Below are positions 10,563 through 20,879 of a stretch of 64,000 bases of DNA, in pieces (within the stretch, counting starts at the first letter, position 1; each line of letters opens with the position of its first letter). A program made the position numbers and the translations under genes. The notes under the pieces were generated by a model, which had not been told where the DNA came from, ran no database searches, and was given only the letters and a program-made list of their open reading frames with translations. Source of the DNA: Hawksworthiomyces lignivorus (taxonomy: Eukaryota; Ascomycota; Sordariomycetes; Ophiostomatales; Ophiostomataceae); the NCBI GenBank assembly GCA_002917075.1, contig NTMA01000045.1, positions 233,028 to 297,027 of the forward strand, written 5' to 3'.

Positions 10563-11477
10563 ATGCCGTCTGTGGCCCAGGAAGGGCCGCAGGGAGAAAA
10601 TGGCTGGGCCGGCGGCGGCAGCAGCAACGCGACGAGCAACGGCAGCATCCTCACAAAGAAGCGGCGGCGCGACGAGTTTATGAATGCAGCATCACCCTAC
10701 AACCTGCACACCCTACACGGTGCGTTCCCTCATCGGGCATCGCCCCCTCGAGAAGGCGGCAGCGGTAATGCCCACGACGTCCTGGCCATCTTTGTGCACG
10801 GCAACGACCTAGATCGCGCACACCGCGGCGAAGACCATTATAGCCTCGACGGCACCTCTTCCTCCTCATCTATTCCTCCTGCGTCTTCCACCTTCTCTGC
10901 TTCCAACCGAAAGATCTTGCCGCTGGCCAAGCGCCTGCGGCTAGCCGACGATGGTGAGAGCGACCGCCGGTCCACCAGCACCGGCAGCAGACCTCAAGCA
11001 GGCCACGACCGGACGCCCGCAGCGGCGCCGGCCAGCATCACGACGCCCTGTCACATCTGCCACCGCCGGCCGCGCCGCAAGTGCGACCTCGACTCGCTGG
11101 CCGACTGCGAGGGGTGCGGTGCGCGCACCTGCTTCGTGTGCCTCCGGGAGTGCCTCGGCTGGGAAGCAGAGGCGGAGACGCCGTCCCGGCAAGAAGGCGC
11201 CGTCGACGATCCGAGAGACGAGCACAACAACCACAACAACAGCCACAGCAACAACAATGACGACGGCAGCCATCCGCAGCACCAGCACGCGGCGTCGTTC
11301 AGCATGATGACGGACGCCGAGACGCCAGTCCAGGGTAACCCACCTCCGCGTCGGCCGCTGCCCTGGTCGTCCACCAGCCGCGGCCACCGGCGCATGGTCT
11401 GCAGCCGGTGCTGTGTGGAGCGCGGCGAGGACGGCGACGTCGTGTGCCTGGGGTGCATGCCGTTTGTGGGCGAGTGA
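10563..11477 (+). CDS. Conserved cysteine-rich protein with split zinc-binding CxxC array
   Basis: One exon, 304 aa. No named family could be assigned, but the Cys pattern is clear. CxxC pairs lie at residues 163/166, 182/185, 190/193, 280/283 and 295/298, with extra Cys at 174, 197 and 284. The first block (CHICHRRP, then DCEGCGARTCFVC) and the last block (MVCSRCCVERG, then VVCLGC) read like two halves of a RING- or B-box-like zinc fold. They are separated by about 80 residues of Asn/His/Asp-rich low complexity. A basic cluster KKRRRDEF at residues 32-39 could be a nuclear localisation signal. The N-terminal 150 residues look disordered. I recall similar Cys blocks in uncharacterised proteins of related fungi, but could not check this. 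A role in ubiquitin transfer or chromatin is only a possibility. Confidence 0.75.
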   Translation: MPSVAQEGPQGENGWAGGGSSNATSNGSILTKKRRRDEFMNAASPYNLHTLHGAFPHRASPPREGGSGNAHDVLAIFVHGNDLDRAHRGEDHYSLDGTSSSSSIPPASSTFSASNRKILPLAKRLRLADDGESDRRSTSTGSRPQAGHDRTPAAAPASITTPCHICHRRPRRKCDLDSLADCEGCGARTCFVCLRECLGWEAEAETPSRQEGAVDDPRDEHNNHNNSHSNNNDDGSHPQHQHAASFSMMTDAETPVQGNPPPRRPLPWSSTSRGHRRMVCSRCCVERGEDGDVVCLGCMPFVGE

Positions 11478-12201
11478 ATATAGATTCGGCCCTGCTACTG
11501 CTAACTCTTTTTTTATGTTTCCTGTCTCTTTATCCTTTCAGCTCATGTTATCATCTGAGCAACGTCCTGGCGTTTGGGATCACGGAATCCATTAGGGCTG
11601 GAGGGCACGGACTTTGGCGTTTCTGTTTTCAATCTCTTTATATTTTTATATTTTTTTTTGTTTCGTTTCATTTCTCTTTCGTCTCTGGTCTCTCGAGACG
11701 TCATGGCCCAAGCATCGTATGTTCACCAGGAGCCGATATCCAAACAGTATGATATCCACAACATGGGAGTTTTCTGTTTTTTTCTTCCTCTGCGGCAGCT
11801 ATTTATTTATAAAAATGCGGGCTCCATTGTATTCCATAGTATAGCATCCTCTCTCAAACCGATTCTTTTTTAGTCTTTTATGTGTCAGACTACCATGACA
11901 GGCATCAATTCGATGTTTATTTTAGATAGAAATCCTGTGATCACCAATGCCCTTGTGACAACTTGCCCTCACGACTTGTGTGCATCTTTGAAAGGGTAGT
12001 ACCGTATTTATACCGAGAGAAAAAAAAAATACAAGCTGAATTTCGCCTTTGAATATTCTAGTACTCGTACAGTATGCAAGCAGACAGAAGAAAATAAAAC
12101 AATCGAAAAAAGGAAGCCCGCTCCAGATCCCTCTCCCCCCCTCCAGTTTCCGACCGGCGCCCTCTTTCTTTTTTGCTCCCCCAGCTCCGCTCCCCTCTTT
12201 C
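11478..12201. other. Convergent 3' interval
   Basis: Spacer between the Cys-rich protein gene (+) and Rpt1 (-), which point at each other. It is AT-rich, with T-rich runs near 11640-11660 and an A9 run near 12022. No gene is seen; it would hold both 3' UTRs. Confidence 0.4.
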
Positions 12202-13840
12202 TTAGTTGTACTGCATGTACGACGCGGTGGAGTTGAACTTGAGGTTGGCTTTAATGACCTTGTCGACGGCGCTGAGAAAGTCCTTTTCGGAGGCGACCTT
12301 GCGGCGGGCGCGGATGGCGAACATGCCGGCCTCGGTGCAGACGCTGCGCAGCTCGGCGCCGGTGGCGTTGGGGCAGAGGCGGGAGATGAGCTCCCAGCGG
12401 ATGTCGCGCTCGACGGACATGCTCTTGGCGTGGATGCGCAGGATGTTGGCGCGGCCCTCGAGGTCGGGCAGGGAGAACTCGATCTTGCGGTCGATGCGGC
12501 CGGGCCGCATCAGGGCGGGGTCGAGGGTGGAGGGCCGGTTGGTGGCGAACATGACCTTGATGTTGCCGCGGGCGTCGAAGCCGTCGAGCTGGGTGATGAG
12601 CTCGAGCATGGTGCGCTGGACCTCGTTGTCGCCGCCGGCGCCGTCATCGAAGCGGGCGCCGCCGATGGCGTCGATCTCGTCGAAGAAGATGATGCAGGCC
12701 TTCTTTGTGCGGGCCATCTCGAACAGCTCGCGCACCATGCGGGCGCCCTCGCCAACGTACTTCTGCACGAGCTCGCTGCCGATGACGCGGATGAAGGTGG
12801 CGTCGGTGCGGTTGGCGACGGCGCGGGCGCACAGCGTCTTTCCCGTGCCGGGGGGGCCGTACAGCAGGGCGCCCTTGGGCGGGTCGATGCCCAGGTCGAC
12901 GAAGCGCTCGGGCGACAGCAGCGGCATCTCGACGACTTCGCGCAGCTTCTCGACCTGCTCCTTGCAGCCGCCGACGTCGCCGTAGGTCACGTCGGGCTTC
13001 TCCTCGACGGTCATCATGGTGACGCTGGCGTCGATCTTGGGCGGCAGCGGCAGCAGGATCTGGTACTTGTTGCGATCGACGCCCACCCGCATGCCCTCCT
13101 CGATGTCTGTCGGGGCCACGCGGTCGCCCAGCTGCACCACGAACTTGGCGATCTGCTTCACGTTGATAACGTACTTGCTCTTGGAGTCGTCCCGCTCGTC
13201 TGCAATGATCTTGGTGCACCGCGCCACCTGCAGCGGCTGCTCCTCGGACATGCGCTGCCGGTCGGCTGCCACGTCCCACAGGTGCGGCGGTGCGAGGCCC
13301 GTATCGGATTCCTGGCGGAGAAAGCGCAGTTAGTCTCTCTGTCTTGTCTCTTAGTCAGAGGCACGCTCGCCTCCCTTCCCGCTTTCCGTCCACAGCAACC
13401 AAAAAAACAACATACCTTTACGCCAATCTTCTCGTCCACGCTCTGCTGCTTCTCCTTTATTTGCTGCTCGAGCTTCTTGATTGCGGCGCCATAGGGGGCA
13501 GCACCGTAGGTCTTAAGTACTTGGATATCCCTGAGATGAGGCAGAACATTAGTGAGCTGCACAGCAGAGGAAGAAGGGGCATCTTATCCAATTCAAATCT
13601 AGACGTACTCATCTGTCAGCGGCGCAATCTTCTTCTCTTCGATCTCGTCGTCGGCGAAGTTCTTCTGGTACTTCTCCCAGTTGTTGCCGGTTGCGGAAGG
13701 CTAGAGAACATCATGGCTTGTCAGTAACGAGATGGATCGAGCAGCACAGGTGACAGCCAGCATAATGCAGAGCAAAGCAACGATTGTCACGGCAGAATAA
13801 GGTGCCTCTCATGCTGCAAGATGTGTGCAGGACCTACCAT
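12202..13840 (-). CDS. rpt1: 26S proteasome regulatory ATPase Rpt1 (PSMC2)
   Basis: Four coding exons on the minus strand: 13840..13838 (only ATG), 13700..13609, 13530..13416 and 13311..12202, giving 439 aa. The AAA+ core shows Walker A GPPGTGKT, Walker [11 protein letters not shown], the SRH region [16 protein letters not shown], and the C-terminal YMQYN ending characteristic of Rpt1. Upstream are the coiled-coil ([15 protein letters not shown]) and the OB segment. The joints [13 protein letters not shown] and [15 protein letters not shown] are restored exactly by the predicted introns. Rpt1 is one of six ATPases in the base of the 19S particle, which unfolds ubiquitinated substrates and feeds them into the 20S core. 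The first coding exon holds only the start codon, and the mature N-terminus becomes [13 protein letters not shown]. Confidence 0.95.
13838..13840 (-). other. rpt1: Start-codon-only coding exon of rpt1
   Basis: The ATG at 13840..13838 is followed at once by GTAGGTCC, a good donor. The next exon begins after TTCTCTAG at 13700 with CCT TCC GCA ACC. No in-frame ATG exists within that exon or just before it. The resulting N-terminus agrees with the Rpt1 sequence I recall from related fungi. Confidence 0.8.
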
Positions 13841-14611
13841 CTTGGCAGAAGCGCAACGGCGATGGTTCTGTTCGTTTGGGGTGCCCGGGGTACCAGAGGC
13901 TGGTGGAGAGAGGAAGCACAGTCCTGGTGCGGTGAATGGATGAAAGGGGCTCGTTCTGTTCGTCGTCGATGCTGGGGATATCTTGAACGAGGTCGTCAGA
14001 TTGAGATGGTTTGATTTGTCAGAGAGGTGTTCAATGATAAAGAGTCGAGTTCGGTGATTTACTGAGAAGTGCTTGCTTAGATGGATGGAGGTTTACTAGT
14101 AGCAGACGCGGATACGACAGCCAGTTTGGGTCGTTGCCCCCCAGCAAAAAGGCGTAAGCCGTGTTGCCTTGAGCTCGTCCCTTTGCACCTTCCAGCAGAA
14201 TCCAGAGCAGCTGCCGTTGGCTGCAGGGGCTAGTCCTTTTTAGGGATAGCGTTTTAAGCGGCGCATCGAAGCCCGATAACTCAATACAGTTGTTTGTAAT
14301 ATGCGATTATACTGAATAGCTCTCAAAGCAGTACAATTTATTTTTTCTGTGCCTTTTTGGCCCCGCCAAACCAAACGGTGAAGCTTTGGTGATAGGGAAA
14401 GCTCCTCTCAAGGCATCCAGCGAAAAAAGAAAAAACATTGCCGCATTTCACCACTCTTCACCATATCGCCACTCGATTCTCGACGGCTGATATCTTCTCC
14501 TTTTTCGTGTCTTCTGTTTCTTTTCTTTTCTTCATAGACAGAAAATACCTCCCAGACATATAGAGCACCACTTCGATACGCCCCCCCTCCTCCACCCCCC
14601 CTATACAGATC
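13841..14611. other. Divergent promoter region rpt1 / cct4
   Basis: A 771-nt interval from which the proteasome ATPase and the chaperonin subunit are transcribed in opposite directions. It could serve as a shared promoter for two protein-quality-control genes. No proteasome-associated control element of the yeast type (GGTGGCAAA) and no clear heat-shock element was found by eye. A CT-rich leader and a short C-rich stretch (14580-14600) precede the CCT4 start. Confidence 0.45.
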
Positions 14612-16707
14612 ATGGCAGCAGTGGCCCCCTCGGGCGGTGCCCCAGCAAATGCTGCTTTTCGCGTACGATTCACCACTCCTCCCTCCCCCTTTCTTCTACG
14701 AGAGTATCCATGGGAGCTGTCGTAATTCCCAGTTCCTATGCGGGCATCTATTAACATGTTTGCTGCAGGATAAAGAGAAGCCCATGGCCGTTCGGTCAGC
14801 GAACATCGTCGCCGCACGAGGTTGGTGCTCCTAGATGTCCCCCAGATAGCAGTTTCCCCCACAATCTCCTCTTCTCCTGCTCTGCTTTCGCAAAGCTTCT
14901 CCAGCATGCTGACCCTTTGCCTCTTCCACAGCCGTCGCCGATGCCATCCGCACCTCTCTCGGCCCCCGCGGCATGGACAAGATGATCCGCAGCGGCAAGG
15001 GCGAGACCATTATCACCAACGACGGCAGCACCATGCTCAACAGCATGGCCGTGCTGCACCCGACGGCCAAGATGCTGGTCAACCTGTCGCACGCCCAGGA
15101 CGTCGAGGCCGGCGACGGCACCACGTCCGTCGTCGTCATCTGCGGCGCGCTGCTGGGCGCCGCCGACCGCCTGCTGTCCAAGGGCATCCACCCCTCGGTC
15201 ATCTCCGAGGCGTTCCAGCGCGCCGCCGCCGCCGCCGTCGCCGTCCTGCACGACATGTCCGTGCCCGTCGCCCTGACCGACACCGCCGCCCTGCTGCAGG
15301 CCGCCAACACCTCGCTCAGCTCCAAGATCGTCTCCCAGTACGCCAACCTGCTGGGGCCCATGGCCGTCAACGCCGTCACCAAGACCATCGACCTGCGCAC
15401 CGCCGACAACGTCGACCTCAAGAACATCCGCGTCATCAAGAAGGTCGGCGGCACCATCGAGGACAGCGAGCTGGTCGACGGCCTCGTCCTGACCCAGCCC
15501 GTCCTCAAGAACGCCGGCGGGCCCATCCGCGTCGAGAAGGCCAAGATCGCCCTCATCCAGTTCCAGCTGAGCCCGCCCAAGCCCGATGTGCGTTTTGTTT
15601 TCTGTTCTCTCTCTCTCTCTCTCTCTCTCTCTTTTGTTTCTCCTCGTGACTCGTGCTGACCCCTTCTCTACCTCCCAGATGGAAAACACCATCGCCGTCA
15701 ACGACTACCGCCAGATGGACAAGATCGTCAAGGAGGAGCGCCTGTACCTGCTCAACATGGTCAAGAAGATCAAGAAGGCCAAGTGCAACGTGCTGCTGAT
15801 CCAAAAGTCTATCCTGCGCGACGCCGTCAACGACCTGTCGCTGCACTTCCTGGCTAAGCTCAACATCCTGGCCGTCAAGGACATTGAGCGCGACGAGGTC
15901 GAGTTCATCTGCAAGTCCACCGGCTGCAAGCCCATCGCCGACATCGACTCCTTCACCGAGGACAAGCTGGGCGCCGCCGACCTGGTCGAGGAGGTCACCT
16001 CGTCGGGCTCGCGCCTCGTCAAGATCACCGGCACCCACGCCGGCGCCGCTGTCGCGCCGGCAGCGTCGTCGTCTTCGTCGTCGTCGTCGTCCGCCGCCGC
16101 CGCCGCCGCCGCCGCCGCCTCTTCCACGTCTTCGTCTTCAGCCGCCACCCCCGCTGCCGGCGGCGCCGACGGCAGCGCCAGCGTCAGCGGCCCGCCGGCC
16201 GCGTCGTCGGCCGTCACCGGCTTCACCGGCCGCACCGTGTCCGTGGTCGTGCGCGGCGCCAACGCCCTCATCCTCGACGAGGCCGAGCGCTCGCTGCACG
16301 ACGCCCTGTGCGTCGTGCGCTGCCTGGTCAAGAAGCGCGCCCTCATCGCCGGCGGCGGCGCCCCCGAGATCGAGGTCGCCGCCCAGCTGACCAAGCAGGC
16401 CCGCGCCCTGACCGGCACCGAGGCCATCTGCTGGCGCGCCTTTGCCGAGGCGCTCGAGGTCATTCCCACCACGCTGGCCGAGAACGCCGGCCTCAACCCC
16501 ATCAAGGTCGTCACCGACCTGCGCCACCGCCACGCCGTGCTGGGCGAGCGCACCGCCGGCGTCAGCATCAAGGCCGGCGGCGTCAACGCCGACATCGCCA
16601 AGGAGAACGTGCTGCAGCCGCTGCTGGTCAGCACCAGCGCGCTGGAGCTGGCCGCCGAGACGGTCAAGATGATCCTGCGCATCGACGACATTGCGCTGAG
16701 CAGGTGA
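14612..16707 (+). CDS. cct4: Chaperonin TRiC/CCT subunit delta (CCT4)
   Basis: Exons 14612..14662, 14769..14820, 14932..15587 and 15679..16707 encode 595 aa. The protein is a group II chaperonin: [31 protein letters not shown], the nucleotide-binding GDGTTSVVV block and [12 protein letters not shown] are all present. Delta-specific wording includes [21 protein letters not shown] and [23 protein letters not shown]4 is one of eight subunits of the cytosolic double ring that folds actin, tubulin and WD40 proteins. The usual length is about 530 aa; the excess comes from a Ser/Ala-rich insert of about 65 residues (372-436, nt 16033..16227) just after the apical domain, where other CCT4 proteins have a short turn. 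The frame is continuous through it, so it is probably real. Intron 3 contains a 27-nt CT repeat. Confidence 0.95.
15606..15632 (+). repeat. (CT)n microsatellite in cct4 intron 3
   Basis: A 27-nt uninterrupted CT dinucleotide tract lies 19-45 nt after the donor at 15588 and 46 nt before the acceptor at 15678. It lies on the sense strand as pyrimidines, so it acts as part of a long polypyrimidine tract. Confidence 0.9.
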
Positions 16708-17397
16708 GGGGGGGGAAGACGTAAAGGTGGGATAAAGGGAAGACAGAAAAAGACGTAGACGTTTGGGGTTCGATTATGGGATATACAAAATCTGATATAG
16801 GGAAAAAGGGGAAAAAGAAAAGTCAACGATTTTTTTCCACCCGAGGATGCTCAAGGATGCTCGAGGAGAGCCGAGAGCATCATCCGTTTTCACGCATGTA
16901 CAGAAAGTCCGCATGTAACACCAAGCTGCAAAAATTCAAAAGAATAAACAAAAAGGATATCCCCATCTTCTTTTTTTCTCAAGCATGACCAGTGCCAGGA
17001 GCTCAAATACCATCAATTACTACTACTTGCGCCTCTTTTTCGGCTGCTTATGAAGACTACACCCCTATGCTGGTAATTGTACATCCGTCGAGCCGCTTGT
17101 TCGGCTTCGTGTCTGTTGTCTCTTTTCCTAACCCTCATCTTGGATCCCCTTTTTGTCCCGTCCGTTTCCTTCAAAAGCCAACGTGTTCAAGATAGAAAGA
17201 ATGCAAGCTAATCAGAGAAAAACAAACGTACCAGTAATGAAGACAGAACACAATACAAGAAAGAAAGCTTCCCTAAAACAGAACAGAGACCAGGTTCAGC
17301 TTCTGTCCTGTCTTTCCAGTTGCCCACTTAATAGAAGCTAAAAACTTGCTCCTCCTCGTCAGCCGTCTGAGCCATGGAGCAAGCGGTCGACTATTTC
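16708..17397. other. Convergent 3' interval behind cct4
   Basis: No gene is seen. This AT-rich spacer lies between the CCT4 stop and the coding-like sequence behind Ars2. The GGTTCGATTA at about 16767 resembles a tRNA B box, but no cloverleaf can be drawn around it. Confidence 0.4.
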
Positions 17398-17736
17398 TCA
17401 GACTTCTTTAGCGAAATAAACATTGTTGTATCCGAGGTCCATGTCCTCCGCGTCCGCATCCGCATCCGTATATGCATCTGCATCCACGTCCATAAAAGCC
17501 ACCCTCAACGCCTCGTCTGCAGCATCCACCGAGAGGTATTCGGGGCTCAGGACGAAGCTCGCATTGTCCTCCTAGGCCAGCGCGCCCTCTCCGCTGTTAT
17601 TCTCCGCACTCGCATCGTAGCCGCTGTAGAAGTTGTCGTCGCAGTCACTTTCATCGTCCGAGCACTCTGCCAGCGCGACGGCGTGCGACAGGGGCACAAG
17701 CGGCAGCGTCCGGCGTCGTCGCCGGGGTCGCCGCCC
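17398..17736 (-). pseudogene. Same-frame coding-like tail behind Ars2, broken by stop codons
   Basis: Reading on from the Ars2 stop TAG (17739..17737) in the same frame gives 54 codons, then TAG at 17574..17572, then 57 codons and TGA at 17400..17398. The two segments look like real protein: an Arg-rich start, acidic stretches such as ECSDDESDCDDNFYSGYDAS, then SFVLSPEYLSVDAADEALRV and a DADA-type acidic end finishing NNVYFAKEV. The bias to G/C third positions matches neighbouring genes. It may be the decayed end of a longer Ars2, a readthrough extension, or a fragment of another gene. No homologue is recognised and Ars2 itself ends normally upstream. Confidence 0.35.
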
Positions 17737-20700
17737 CTAGTAGTTCAGCTCGCTGCCGCCGGTGCCGGCCACCTGGTCGAGGTCCTCGTAGCTCTTGAGC
17801 GTGCGGCCCTGGATGGCTTCGCGAGGGCCGACGGCCGCAGCGCCGCCGCCACCATCGCCCCAGCGGCCTGCGCCACCCGCGCCGAGCGGCATGCCGCCGC
17901 CGAAGCCGGCGCCACCCATAAAGCCAGCGCCGCCCATGCCGCCGGGTCCTCCGCCGTTCCGTCCGCCGCGGCCAAAGCCGCCGCCGTGCATGGGGCTGCC
18001 GGTCAGGCCGCTGTCGTGGTTCCAGCGCATGGGCCGGCGATCGTAGGGAGCCGAGCGGTTGTTGTAGCGGTTGCCACCGCCAGGGCCGCCGCGCCTAATG
18101 GGACCCGGCCCGCCGCGCTCATCGCCGCCAGCACCGATACCGACACCCATACCACCGGGCGATTGCCAGCTGCCGGACGCTAGCATGGTAACCGGGTTGA
18201 ACATGTTGAAAGCGCCAGGCATAGGGAAGCCGGGAAGAGCCGGCAGGGGGCTGCCGCCGCTGCCGCTGTTGAGAGCGTAGCTCTGCAGGTTGAAGCCGCG
18301 CGGCGTACCGGTCGGGGTCTGGCCGTTGGGCGCAGGGAAGTGGCCGTTGGAGTTGGCGTCGGTGCGCGAGGGCGCGATGTGCGACGGGTCAGAGACGTAG
18401 GCGTTGACCAGTTCGAACTAGACAGCCGTCAGTAAATTCTGCAAACACTTCCTCTGGCATTGGGGGGAAGACACAATATAACTCACCTCGTCTTTCAGCC
18501 CGTCGTACCACTCGGTGTGGCGCTTCTCGACGTGCTTGCGCCAGAAGTGCTCCTCCTTGAACAGCTTGGTGCACTCGGGCAGGCGGCAACGGAATTTGTG
18601 CTCGTCCTCCTGCTTGACGTGGCGGGCGAGCTCGTCGGCGAGGGCGTCTTCGAGGGGCTTGCCGCCAAGCTTGCGCAGCTCGACGGTGTCAGGCTCGAGG
18701 ATCTGGTTGATCTTCTCCTCAAAGGTGCGCACCCAGTTGTAGGCGCGCTGCAGCTGCTGCTCGGACTTGGCTGCGGCGCCGCCGCGGAACTTGCGGTCGC
18801 CGCTGCCGCCGGCACCGCCACCGGCACCGCCTTCCTGCGGCAGCTCGCCCTCCTCGGCATCGGCGGCGGCGGCAGACGCCTCGGCGGCGCGGCGCTTGCT
18901 GGGGAAGGGGTCGCCGTTGGCGCTCGCGACGGCGACCTCCTTGGCGGCGGCGGTCAGGGTGCTGCGGGGGCGGCGCAGGTGGCCGCCGGGGCACTTGCGG
19001 GTCAGCTCGTGGACAGAGTCGCTCTCGAAGACGCAGAAGAAGCAGAAGGAGAAGACGCGGCGCAGGTACTCGATCAGCAGGTCGAGCTGCTTCTTCTTGG
19101 CCAGCAGCTCTTCGTCGTCGACCTCGTCGTCGACGGCGCCCTCCTCGCGCTCCTCGCCCTCTTCCTCGTCGTCCTCGTCCTCGTCTACCATGTCGTCGTC
19201 CTCATCGCCCAGGCTTTCGTAGTCGTCGAGAGCGACGTCCATAGCGAACTCGCGCGCCTTCTTGGCCTTCTTTGCCTTCTTCTGCTTGGCGGGCGCGGAC
19301 GACGCGCCGCCGTTGGCTGCGGCAGACGAAGACGCGGCGCCGGGGGGAGGCTGCAGGCGACCGGTGCTGCGCAGCTCCTCGACCTTCTCCTCGACCTTGA
19401 GGACAGCGCCGAAGTGGGAGTCGATCTCGGCCTCGAACTTGGCGACCAGGCGCTGGACGAGGCCGAGGTCCTTGTCGATGCGCTCGGGCGCAGAGAAGAG
19501 GTCCCACAGTGCCTTCCTGCGCGGGTTGTTGGGCGGGTTGTGGACGCCGACGTGGCACACAAAGTCGCCGCGGACCTCGTCCTTGACCGTCTTGCCATTG
19601 ACGGCCTCGAGGGCGCGCTCGGCGACGGAGACGGTGACGGGACTCTCTATGTCGACGTCGCCGTCCTCGTTGGTCTTGGCGGGTGCGGGAAAGCCGCCCT
19701 CGGGGCCCGGATTCAGCATGATCCAGCCGATGCGGTGGTAGCGCTTGCTCGGGTTGGGGTCGCTCAGCGATAGCCAGCGGAGGCCGCCCTCGCCCTCGCC
19801 GAGGTGCTCGCGGCAGAAGGCCTCGAGGTTCTGGCGGCTGACGCTCGGGGCGATGGTCTTGATCAGCAGGGTGGGCTGGAAGAGGCCGTCGTCGCGGAGG
19901 TCGGCGGCGCTGCTGGCGGGCACAAGGTCGCCGACGCCGAGCACCTCGTTCGCGGCGGTGGTCTCGCCCTCCTCCTTCTCGGCGGCGCCGCCGGCGCCGT
20001 TGCTATCGGCCTTGGAGATGCCCTCGAGGGTGAACTCGTCAAAGAGGCCACCGTCCAGGTCCTGCTCCCAGTGGGCGTAGGAGCTCTTGCGGAACTCGGC
20101 GAGCTGCTGGCGGATGGGGTCGCGGATCTCGGGGACGTAGCGCTCGCGGAACCACTGCTCCTCTTTGTGCTGCTTGACAAAGGCCTGGGCCATCTTGCCC
20201 TGGAGCTCTTCTTTGTAGGCGTCGTAGGCGGCCTGGATCTTGGCCTTCTCCTTGTCGCGCTCCTCCTGGGTCTCCTTGGTGCCGCGGGGGCGCTCGGGCT
20301 CGCGCCGCCGGCCGGTCCTCAGGCGCTCTTTCTCCTCCTTGATCTTCTCGTTTGCGCGCCACCACTCGCTAAAGAAGGAGAAGCCGACCTGGTATGGCAG
20401 CTTCAGGGGGTCGGGGATGGGGTTTGTCATAGTGGGCGGCGGCGCCTGCTGGTGCAGCATGGGCGGCTGGACGGAGAGGCCGGCGGCGTCCTGCGGCAGA
20501 GGCGCCGACGGCTGCTGCGAATGTGCCTGCTGACCGGGGACGTAGCGGTCGATATTGGCGGGCGGGGAGCCCACGCGGCGGCGGTCATCTTGGTCGCGGT
20601 CGCGTCGGCTGCTGTAGTCGTCTCTCGCGCGCGACCTCGGCTCGTATCTGTCGACGGCGGCTGGTGACCGCGAGCGGCCATTGCGGCGACTGCGTTCTGG

Positions 20701-20879
20701 CGCTGGAAGATACGCTGGCGTCAGTATCAAGCAGCTAAGCGAGAGACATGGCATCTCGCAGGCTTACCTGGTGACCGTCCGCGGTAGAAAGTGTCACGGT
20801 CGTCTTTCCTGCTGTCATCACGAGAGTTCCACGAGCGGTCTGGCGGAGACCGCGCGGAATCTCTGAAATATGAGTCCAT
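17737..20879 (-). CDS. Ars2/SERRATE family zinc finger protein
   Basis: Exons 20879..20768, 20702..18487 and 18417..17737 (minus) encode 1002 aa. The N-terminus is RS/RD-rich. The Ars2 N-terminal domain follows (PIPDPLKLPYQVGFSFFSEWW, then a charged helix), then an RRM-like region and an acidic segment. The central helix LIEYLRRVFSFCFFCVFESD is diagnostic for this family, as is the C2H2 finger with C743, C748, H761 and H766. The C-terminus is Gly-rich with RG dipeptides and ends TLKSYEDLDQ near the stop, matching the conserved YxDLD tail of Ars2. Ars2 bridges the nuclear cap-binding complex to RNA decay, processing and small-RNA machineries. The ATG at 20879 gives an in-phase first exon (RSP, then APERSRR across the junction). 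Same-frame coding-like sequence continues past the stop. Confidence 0.92.

Noticed and set aside
12049..13494. 481-codon plus-strand open frame over Rpt1
   Set aside because: Antisense shadow of the proteasome ATPase. In GC3-rich genes the complementary frame stays open, and its text (Gly/Ala/Val/His/Leu-rich) has no domain.
16760..16780. tRNA B-box-like GGTTCGATTA
   Set aside because: No matching A box, acceptor stem or cloverleaf around it.
17374..18183. 269-codon plus-strand open frame at the Ars2 3' end
   Set aside because: Its text (RVRIRIRICICI) is the mirror of the acidic DADA-type minus-strand reading, which looks far more like protein.
18460..20667. Two long plus-strand open frames (437 and 287 codons) over Ars2
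   Set aside because: Mirror frames of the acidic and Lys/Arg-rich Ars2 coding sequence; Leu/Gly/Ala repeats only.
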